This document shows, piece after piece, positions 9,015 through 16,172 of a stretch of 32,332 nucleotides of DNA. This DNA comes from Eubacteriales Family XIII. Incertae Sedis bacterium (GTDB lineage: Bacteria; Bacillota; Clostridia; Peptostreptococcales; Anaerovoracaceae). Every line of letters begins with the position of its first letter. Within the stretch, counting starts at the first letter, position 1. Both the position numbers and the translations under genes were made by a program. The notes under the pieces were generated by a model. That model was given only the letters and a program-made list of their open reading frames with translations, ran no database searches and was not told the origin of the DNA. The stretch covers positions 1-32,332 of the forward strand of contig JAISZM010000069.1 in assembly GCA_031269205.1 (NCBI GenBank). The letters are read 5' to 3'.

Positions 9015-9086
9015 GGGGAGCGGATCGGAAGGATCACATGGACTCTAAATCCATGCAGCCGGGTGTAACTCCCGGGCTTCCCGCCA
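9015..9086 (+). tRNA. pylT: tRNA-Pyl, anticodon CTA (9045-9047), genomically encoded CCA
   Basis: Acceptor GGGGAGC/GCTTCCC (9015-9021/9076-9082), D stem GATC/GATC with 5-nt loop, 6-bp anticodon stem CATGGA/TCCATG (9037-9042/9050-9055), loop CTCTAAA, 3-nt variable region CAG, T arm CCGGG-TGTAACT-CCCGG, discriminator G (9083), CCA 9084-9086. Confidence 0.97.
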
Positions 9087-9093
9087 AGGAAAC

Positions 9094-9146
9094 GGCGCCG
9101 CGCGGACGCGCGGCGCCCCGGAAACGGGGAAAGGCGGTGGAACCGC
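9094..9146 (+). other. Three consecutive RNA hairpins between pylT and pylSn
   Basis: GGCGCCGCGC-GGAC-GCGCGGCGCC (9094-9117); CCCCG-GAAA-CGGGG (9116-9129); GCGGT-GGA-ACCGC (9134-9146), ending 1 nt before the pylSn ATG (9148). Confidence 0.75.
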
Positions 9147-9147
9147 G

Positions 9148-9507
9148 ATGGCGGACAAGGTATATTATCGAAAAAACGTGGAGCTGTACCTCCTGCTTGA
9201 CAAGATCAGACTCTGGCCGTCAAAAAGCGGCGCGTTGCACGGCGTCAAGGAGGTCAAAGCGGAGGGAAAGTTTATCGAGGTCACGACGCACTGCGGCAAG
9301 CGTTTTCGCGTCTACAATTCGCGCACGTCGCGCGCGGCGCGGTGGCTGAGGAACAAGTGGGTGGCCAAGCCCTGCCCCGACTGTAAGGTGCCTGAGTGGA
9401 AGCTCGAAAAGTACAGCAAGACTTTCTTTGAGTCTTACGGCAGCGATCTGCGCGTGCAGTCGTCCGTACGGGGCGGCGAGCGGGAGGATGCGGTTCGCGA
9501 TGTGTGA
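9148..9507 (+). CDS. pylSn: Pyrrolysyl-tRNA synthetase N-terminal tRNA-binding protein, PylSn
   Basis: 'KVYYRKNVELYLLLDKIRLWPSKSGALHGVKEVKAEGKFIEVTTHCGKRFRVYNSRTSRAARWLRNKWVAKPCPDCKVPEWKLEKYSK' is highly characteristic of bacterial PylSn. Confidence 0.96.
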   Translation: MADKVYYRKNVELYLLLDKIRLWPSKSGALHGVKEVKAEGKFIEVTTHCGKRFRVYNSRTSRAARWLRNKWVAKPCPDCKVPEWKLEKYSKTFFESYGSDLRVQSSVRGGEREDAVRDV

Positions 9508-9538
9508 AGGCCGTGAGCGCGGCCGAACGGAGGTAAGT

Positions 9539-10945
9539 ATGAGCAAAGACAAAAGATATTTTACTAGGAGAGGCGACGGCAGCATCGTCTACCTGACGGA
9601 GCGGGAGATAAGGGACGACATCGTCGATGGCGTGGCGGACGCCGTGAAACGCGGTAAGATACCTCCGCTGACGCAGGATGAGATGGATCACATCTTCGGG
9701 ATCGTGACCATGCCCGGCGGCGTGGTCGGCGTCGCGCCCGAGGACACGGTCGTTTCGACGAGCGACTCGGGTTCCTCCAAGTTTACCACCAAATGCGGCA
9801 TCCCGATCGAACGCGTCGCCGGCGCCATGATACACGAGCGCGTACTCGGCGCGGACAGCGTCGACATCGGCGGCGACGACTACAACTACAAGACGGCCAA
9901 GGGTATTGCGAAGCGAGAGGCGAGCGTGCTGAAAAGAGCTTTGGACGTGACGACCATGCCGTTGTTCTACGGCGCCATGCCCGATCTCGGATTTTACACG
10001 AAGCCCGATGGCCCCGTCGACAACTGGGCCGAACTCCTGCCGCTCGGCAAGGTCGACGAAGCGCTGGCCGCGCAGGAGGAGGCCGTCGGGCATTCCGTCC
10101 ACGACATAGTCTACGTAGCGCAGCAGGTCGACGCGGTCGGCGCCGACGGCATTCACATAGACACGGCCGGGGCGGCGGGCGACGGCGATTTTCTCGCCGC
10201 GTTGGAAGCCACGGAGATCATCAAGGAAAAATTTCCGAACCTCGCCGTATCCATAGGTATGTCCGGCGAGTTCGTCCTCGGTATGCACGGGCGGCTGAAG
10301 TACAAGGACAAGCGCCTCGCTGGCCTGTACGCCCACGACCAGGTGAAGCTCGCGGAGGAGGCCGGCGCGTCCGTCTTCGGACCCGTGGTGAACACGAACA
10401 GCGACAAGTCTTTCCCTTGGAACATCTCACGCGTCTGCACGTTCATGAAGGCGTGCAGCGAGGTCGCGAATATCCCGATACACGCGAACGCGGGCATGGG
10501 CGTCTGCGGCGTCCCGATGGCGGAGAACATGACGGCGGATGTGGTATCGCGTGTCGACAAATGCCTCATCGAGATATGCAAGATAGACGGGTTGTAGATA
10601 GGCGTCGGAGACCCCCTCGCCATGGAGGCTACGCACGCGATAGCCGCGGGAATGGGAGGGATACGCACGGCCGGAGATCTGGTCATGCGCGTCCAGCTCG
10701 CGAAAAAACTGCGGATAGCCGAAGCGAAGAAGTACGTGGCAGAAAAATTGGACGTGACGATAGATGAACTCTGCGACGTCATATCCATGACAGAAGTCAG
10801 AGAGAAACGCGGATTTGGGATACCTCATTTCGAACCCGACGCGAACGTCAATATCGGCATGGAAGCGAAGTTCCGCATAGCTGAGGCGCTTGGACTCAGA
10901 ATCAATTCCGTGGAACGCTTTAAGAGATTGGCGGGCATAAAATGA
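9539..10945 (+). CDS. mtbB: Dimethylamine:corrinoid methyltransferase MtbB, with in-frame UAG (pyrrolysine) at codon 353 (10595-10597)
   Basis: Two track ORFs (9428-10597 and 10622-10945) share a frame across TAG: '...KCLIEICKIDGL-O-IGVGDPLAMEATHAIAAGMGGIRTAGDLVMRVQ...', matching MtbB around its Pyl residue. 468 aa total; GGAGGT RBS before ATG 9539; ends with TGA. Confidence 0.95.
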
Positions 10946-10947
10946 GA

Positions 10948-10961
10948 TTCCCCCGGGGGAA
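10948..10961. terminator. Palindrome between convergent mtbB and mttB, candidate bidirectional terminator
   Basis: TTCCCCCGGGGGAA, extending imperfectly to GAG...CTC; no U-tract. Confidence 0.3.
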
Positions 10962-10973
10962 CCTCTGAAAGCT

Positions 10974-12467
10974 TTATGCGCCCGCCTTCCGGTTTGCCGC
11001 GAAAGCCTTCTTCTCCCGCAACTCGCCCTCGGCGTCCTCGATGATGGAGCGTATCGCCTTCGCCGTGCTCTCGGGCAGCGGCGTCGGCTTGTGGTTTTCG
11101 AGCACTTTCAGCGCCTCCTCGTGCGCGCGAGCGTTCACGTCCCTCGAGCCGTGCGTAACCCAGTTTTCGTACATATCGCGGTCGAACAACGTTGACGTCG
11201 ACGTCTCCCGGCGCAGATGCTTCAGCGTGTGTCGTTGGTTCAGGAAGGTTCCGGCGGGTCCTACCGCCTCGATCACCTCCACGGCGAGCGTGTCGTCGTC
11301 GAACCTGATGCCGTCCATGATCCGCCGCGTCATCTTGACGATCTCCGAGTCTATGATCAGCTGGTCGTAACTCATCACCATTCCCAGTTCGGTCATGCCC
11401 ATTCCGTAGATGACGCTGGACCCTGCCAACGCCGGTAGCAATGCGCTCAAGGTTTTCTCATGGCCGATCTGTGCGTCGATCAGCTTGCTGTCCCCCTATG
11501 TCCCGCCTACGTAGGTGGGTATGCCGTAGTATTTCCCGATGGCCGCGACCGCGGCGCCGATCATCGCGTGTTCGGGCGCTCCGACGGGCGACGTCATGCG
11601 CTTCATGTCCATGATGGTCGTGGAACTCCCGTAGAATACGGGCGCCCCCTTATGCGCGAGTTGCGAGAGGACGACGCCGGCGAGCACCTCGCAGTTGCAG
11701 GTGAGTATCGTGCCCGCGAGCGTGACGGGCGTCGTGCCGCCGCACAGCCCCATCGAGAGGATGTTGCACGGTAGCCCGTGCCGCGCCGCCTCGATGATCT
11801 GCTCGCCGCCGTCGCTCGTTATCTCCAGAGGACTCGTCGGGCAGCACCCGCCCGAGATGATGGGCCGCTCCCTGAGCTTGTCGTACCCGCCCGCGACCTC
11901 GGCCGCCATTTTGAAGACGAGCCGCGTCTTCTCCCGGCCGTCCGCGTCGTGCGCGAAATGCTTCGTCGTGTTCGAGAAGAGCGCCTCGGCCTCGTAGAGT
12001 TCCTTTATCTCCGCGGGCGCGTCCGTCGCGATGACGGGCAGCGTCAGCCGATCGACGTAGGGAAGTCCGTCAAGGAAGCGCACGACGGAGCGCAGGTCTT
12101 CGAGCGTCGTAGCCCGCCGCTCCCCCGTGTACGGGTCGTCGATCTCCACGCCCGCGCTGAAGTTCGTGAATATGACGTTCCGGCCGCCCGCTACCACCTC
12201 GTAGTCCGGATCCCTGCCGTACATGCTGAACACCGTCGGCGCCGACTCGATGGCGTCCTCAACGACGGCCGCGGGGAATTTTATCATGTCCGTCTCCGCG
12301 TCCACCGCGCAGCCCGCCTCGCGGTACAGTTCCTGGGCTTCGTCGCCCGCGACGCGAACACCGAACTCGCCCATGATTTTCAGCGTCGCCTCGTGCATGG
12401 CGACGACATCGTCGCGCGTCACGTTCATATACCCGAACGTAAGGTCATCGATAGCATCTCTCAACAA
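10974..12467 (-). CDS. mttB: Trimethylamine:corrinoid methyltransferase MttB, with in-frame UAG (pyrrolysine) at 11498-11496
   Basis: Minus-strand ORFs 11496-12512 and 10974-11450 share a frame: '...[48 protein letters not shown]...', the MttB Pyl context. Probable TTG start at 12467 preceded by GGAGGT; TAA stop. Confidence 0.94.
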
Positions 12468-12667
12468 GGCGCACCTCCATCGCTCTCTTCCACTGTAATA
12501 ACGGTAGAACAACCCTCGCCCCGATAACCGTCACAACGGCATCAGGCGTCAGGTCACCCCCCGCGTATGCCGCAAGTAGATTATACACCAAAATCATATG
12601 GTTATTGCCGCGCTTATCAAAACGTCCGTCCGCTCATCTTTGCTGGCGTTACACTCCATCGGCGCGG

Positions 12668-12673
12668 TATAAT
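12668..12673 (+). promoter_or_regulatory. Candidate -10 box (TATAAT) upstream of the MttB-like gene
   Basis: Exact TATAAT 24 nt upstream of ATG 12697, inside the divergent intergenic region. No clean -35 at optimal spacing. Confidence 0.35.
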
Positions 12674-12696
12674 AGAGGTGAAAACGAGGCGGTAGA

Positions 12697-14169
12697 ATGG
12701 AGGCAAGCATGAAACGGTATTCTTTTGATACGCAGCCCAAAATAAGATATCTCAGCGACGATGAGATCGTGCGCGTTCACGAGGGTGCGCTTCGGATACT
12801 CGAGGGAACGGGCGTCCTCTTCGAGGGCGCTGAGGCGCTGTCGATCCTTGCGGACGCCGGCTGTGATGTCGACCGCGACACGCGCATAGTTCGCATACCC
12901 GCGGACCGCGCGGAGGACGCCATACGGAAAATTCCCGGATCTTTCGAGCTGTGGAACAGACCGGGCACGGAGAGCCTGACCGTCGGGGGTGAGAACTATT
13001 ACTTTGACCCGGGGTCGTCGGGGCTGAATTTCCTCGAGAGCGACGGGAAGACCGTGCGCCCCGCCGTGACGGACGACATGGTGCGCCTGTACCGGCTTGC
13101 CGACGCGCTGCCGCATCTGAAGCTGCAGTCCACGGCGCTCTCGGTGTCGGACGTGCCGGAGGATATTGTGGATTGTTATCGCGTGTGGCTGCTGCTGAAG
13201 AACACCACGAAGCCCTTCGTGTCCGGCGCGTATGAGGCGATCGGGGCGCGGCGCATAACGGATATTCTGTCCGCCGTCAGGGGGAGCGAGGAGGCGCTGA
13301 GGGAGAAGCCTCTCGCGGTGATGGACATCTGCTCGCAGCCTCCGCTCAAATGGGGTGAGACGAGCTGCAGCAATATTATCGACTTCGCGCGCTTTGGGAT
13401 TCCCATTGAGACGATATCCGTGCCCATGCCGGGAACGGCGTCGCCCGCGACGCTTGCGGGTTCGCTCGTAATACACCTGGCGGAATCGATCAGCGGGATG
13501 GCGCTCGCGCAGGCGGCTGGCCCGGGTACGCCGATGGTCATGGGGGGCGCGCCGATGACCTTCGATATGAGGTACAGCACGACGTCCCTGAACGCGGTCG
13601 AGACGAGCATCATCAGTACGGCCTACGCGCAGATCGCGCGGTACTACGGGATTCCATCGCACAACTACGCCTGCCTCGCGGATCCGAAGGTCGTCGACGC
13701 GCAGGCCGGACTCGAGTCCGGCGTCAGCGCGGTCATGGCGACGCTCGGCGGGGTCAACATCATCTCCGGCCCCGGTATGATAGACTTCGTGAACACGTTC
13801 AGTCTCGAAAAACTCGTGATCGACCACGAGATAATCGCTATGGCGGATCGCCTGTACCGCGGCATGGAGGTGAACGATGAGACGCTGGCGCTGGACCTGA
13901 TCGAAGAGATGGGTTCGTCGGGCGACTATCTGAAGACGAAGCATACGCGGAAGTTCTACCGCTCGGAGACCTATGTTCCGTCGGTCGTGATAGACAAGAT
14001 GAACCGCGCCAGATGGACGTCCGAAGGCGAGACCGACGTGTTCGAACGCGCGCGCGCCTTCGTGGATAAAACGCTTGAGAGCCACGTCCCCGAGCCGCTT
14101 CCCCCGGATACGGAGGCTGCGCTCGACGCGATCATGGCCGATATCAGAGCTTCATCGGAAAACGGCTGA
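12697..14169 (+). CDS. MttB-superfamily methyltransferase without pyrrolysine (glycine-betaine/quaternary-amine-methyltransferase-like)
   Basis: 490 aa collinear with MttB ('YLSDDEIVRVHEGALRILEGTGVLFEG', 'LLLKNTTKPFVSGAY', 'TPATLAGS'-like 'SPATLAGSLV'). Pyl site region reads 'YACLADPKVVDAQAGLESG' with no UAG. Confidence 0.9.
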   Translation: MEASMKRYSFDTQPKIRYLSDDEIVRVHEGALRILEGTGVLFEGAEALSILADAGCDVDRDTRIVRIPADRAEDAIRKIPGSFELWNRPGTESLTVGGENYYFDPGSSGLNFLESDGKTVRPAVTDDMVRLYRLADALPHLKLQSTALSVSDVPEDIVDCYRVWLLLKNTTKPFVSGAYEAIGARRITDILSAVRGSEEALREKPLAVMDICSQPPLKWGETSCSNIIDFARFGIPIETISVPMPGTASPATLAGSLVIHLAESISGMALAQAAGPGTPMVMGGAPMTFDMRYSTTSLNAVETSIISTAYAQIARYYGIPSHNYACLADPKVVDAQAGLESGVSAVMATLGGVNIISGPGMIDFVNTFSLEKLVIDHEIIAMADRLYRGMEVNDETLALDLIEEMGSSGDYLKTKHTRKFYRSETYVPSVVIDKMNRARWTSEGETDVFERARAFVDKTLESHVPEPLPPDTEAALDAIMADIRASSENG

Positions 14170-15036
14170 GCGGCTGTTGCCTCTCTCAAAATCGTACGCG
14201 GACAGCGCGAGCATCGTTTGCGCGGGCAGATAGAACGTCCACATGAGGACGTAGGTCTGTTCGGGTATCCCTGTCAGTCCCGCGTCGTTGCGCAGATTCC
14301 ACAGCAGAACGTTGACGTCACAGAGCAGGAACAGCGTCATGCCGAGGCGTGACAGGATGTTGTTCATGTGGGCTTGGCGGCGTTTGAAGGCGTAGACCGT
14401 GGCGGTGGTTATGAGCAGGGTGTAGGACGCGGCGGCCGCGTAACTCCAAGGAATTGTCTCCTCGCCGCCGAACGATAAGGTGGAGAGATTGTCACGCACG
14501 ACAGAACCGGCCGGCGACGTCATGAAGGCGATAGCCGCGGCGGCTGCCGCGACCGCAAGCGCGATGAGCGCCATCGCCTTTGCCCGTTTGGCCCCCGCGT
14601 ACCTGACTAGTGCCGTCAGGTGCGCGCCGCAGAATACCGCGATTCCCACGGTGAAGTTCGGGGTGAAAAGGATGAGGAAGTCGGCCGCGAGCGTGAACGC
14701 GAATATGACGACCTGCAGCCGCGCGTCCCTGATGTGGGGGAAATCCTCCGCTGTTTTTTTAGACGGGAACTTGCCGCTCGCTTGTGAATACCTTCCGTGC
14801 GAAACGCTCCGCGTGACGAGAGCGGACACCGTAAGACACACGCAGATAGACGCGTACTTCAGCAGTTCCGTGAGTGTCGCCGTGATCTCTGGCGCGCTAC
14901 CGTCCGCTCCGGGCAGCGTTCCGAGCGCATAGCGGATATCGCATACGTCCGCGACCGTGAAGAGCGCGTAGAGCGCGGCGTTCACGACGACAAGCCAAAA
15001 GATAACAGGCCCTAAGCTGTGGTACAATGTTCGCAT
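14152..15036 (-). CDS. Integral membrane protein of unknown function
   Basis: 294 aa with multiple hydrophobic helices; convergent 18-nt overlap with the upstream gene. No family identified confidently. Confidence 0.6.
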   Translation of the reverse strand: MRTLYHSLGPVIFWLVVVNAALYALFTVADVCDIRYALGTLPGADGSAPEITATLTELLKYASICVCLTVSALVTRSVSHGRYSQASGKFPSKKTAEDFPHIRDARLQVVIFAFTLAADFLILFTPNFTVGIAVFCGAHLTALVRYAGAKRAKAMALIALAVAAAAAAIAFMTSPAGSVVRDNLSTLSFGGEETIPWSYAAAASYTLLITTATVYAFKRRQAHMNNILSRLGMTLFLLCDVNVLLWNLRNDAGLTGIPEQTYVLMWTFYLPAQTMLALSAYDFERGNSRSAVFR

Positions 15037-15053
15037 GGCGATATTGTATCAGT

Positions 15054-15797
15054 ATGCGGGGTCGGGTTCAAACAACGGGAGCGCTATTATTGAGCGAAGG
15101 GAAAACGGGTAAACTCGAAGGGAATCAGGCGCTGTCCGATGTGGGGGTGGCCTTCGCCACGCTCGTCTTCATCTACTCGTTTGCCGTCGTGTTGACGCTG
15201 AATTTTCGTCCGCTCTATTACCTCTACCTCTCAGCGGTCGGTTGGCCGGAGTTGAATATGTCTCCGTCCGAAATCATGGCCAACTACGAGGCGCTGATAG
15301 CGTACAACTCGATTTTCTTCGTCGGACCCTTGGATTTTCCGACGCTGGATATGTCGTCGAACGGACGCGTCCACTACGAGGAAGTCAAGCGGATATTCGT
15401 CGTCTTTCAGATAGCCCTCGCCGCGTCGGTCGCGTGTCTGATACCGACGCTCAGAGCGAAACTGCGCCGGTGTCGGACGGTATGCCTGACCATAGGCGGG
15501 TTTGCCGCGATCATCCTCGCGGCGACCATCGTCGTCTATCTCGGATTGGACTGGGAGCGCTTCTTCGTGAGGTTCCACGAAACCTTCTTCAATAATGATT
15601 ACTGGATGTTCGACGCCGTCGTCGACCCGAGCATACTGATTCTGCCGAACGGCTACTTCATGGCCTGTGCCGTCATGATATTCTGCCTAGTGCTTGGGCT
15701 GTCCGTGGTTTCGATCATTGTCGCCCGCCGCGGGCGAACCCGTCGGCATATCGCTGGACATTTCGAGGGGCATAATATCTCGAAGAGATTGAACTGA
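15054..15797 (+). CDS. TIGR01906/DUF1461-like integral membrane protein
   Basis: 'MSPSEIMANYEALIAYNSIFFVGPLDFPTLDMSSNGRVHYEEVKRIFVVFQIAL' resembles the DUF1461 pattern plus four hydrophobic segments. Start uncertain. Confidence 0.65.
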   Translation: MRGRVQTTGALLLSEGKTGKLEGNQALSDVGVAFATLVFIYSFAVVLTLNFRPLYYLYLSAVGWPELNMSPSEIMANYEALIAYNSIFFVGPLDFPTLDMSSNGRVHYEEVKRIFVVFQIALAASVACLIPTLRAKLRRCRTVCLTIGGFAAIILAATIVVYLGLDWERFFVRFHETFFNNDYWMFDAVVDPSILILPNGYFMACAVMIFCLVLGLSVVSIIVARRGRTRRHIAGHFEGHNISKRLN

Positions 15798-15864
15798 ACG
15801 GCAATTTATTATAAAATACTCTATAAGGAAGCACTGATTAATTCCGTTTGCCAGCTGAGCCGAT

Positions 15865-15905
15865 GGATTAGCTGCGAGCCGTAGGCGAGTCTCATCCTAA
15901 GCGTT
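15865..15905. repeat. 41-bp direct repeat, copy 1 (inside MITE)
   Basis: GGATTAGCTGCGAGCCGTAGGCGAGTCTCATCCTAAGCGTT, repeated at 15951-15991 with 2 substitutions. Confidence 0.9.
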
Positions 15906-15950
15906 CGCCTGACACAGGCAAAAAACGCAGGGATACTGGTGGTATCGCGA

Positions 15951-15991
15951 GGATTAGCTGCGAGGCGTAGCCGAGTCTCATCCTAAGCGTT
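15951..15991. repeat. 41-bp direct repeat, copy 2 (inside MITE)
   Basis: GGATTAGCTGCGAGGCGTAGCCGAGTCTCATCCTAAGCGTT. Confidence 0.9.
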
Positions 15992-16172
15992 GCCGAAGTC
16001 AGGCGGAAAATCGGCGGCTCAGATGGTGGACATGAATTAATCAGCGTTTCCATAATGTAAGGTGCGGCGTCGGAATCATCGGACAAGGGGGTTTCACATT
16101 TATTACAATCTCGCATCGGGAAACGAGCCTCGATGATAGTGCCGTGGAGAAAGACATAGGGAGAGGAACGAA

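Larger units (their letters stand above)
15827..16051. mobile_element. MITE-like non-autonomous element, 225 bp
   Basis: 18-bp terminal inverted repeats GGAAGCACTGATTAATTC (15827-15844) and GAATTAATCAGCGTTTCC (16034-16051), 2 mismatches; inner inverted repeat CTGAGCCG/CGGCTCAG (15855-15862/16015-16022); flanking ATAA on both sides (15823-15826, 16052-16055); no ORF. Confidence 0.8.

Noticed and set aside
10598-10660. PYLIS-like stem-loop downstream of the mtbB UAG
   Set aside because: Only short, non-unique pairings seen by eye; UAG suppression in methyltransferase genes does not require a demonstrated PYLIS, and a folding calculation would be needed.
11778-12527. 249-aa plus-strand ORF antisense to mttB
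   Set aside because: Shadow ORF opposite a conserved gene.
12649-14085. 478-aa antisense ORF over the MttB paralog
   Set aside because: The sense strand encodes a clear MttB-family protein; the antisense protein is Arg/His-rich with no recognisable domain.
15860-15995. CRISPR-like direct repeats
   Set aside because: Only two 41-bp copies, inside a TIR-bounded element, no cas genes nearby.
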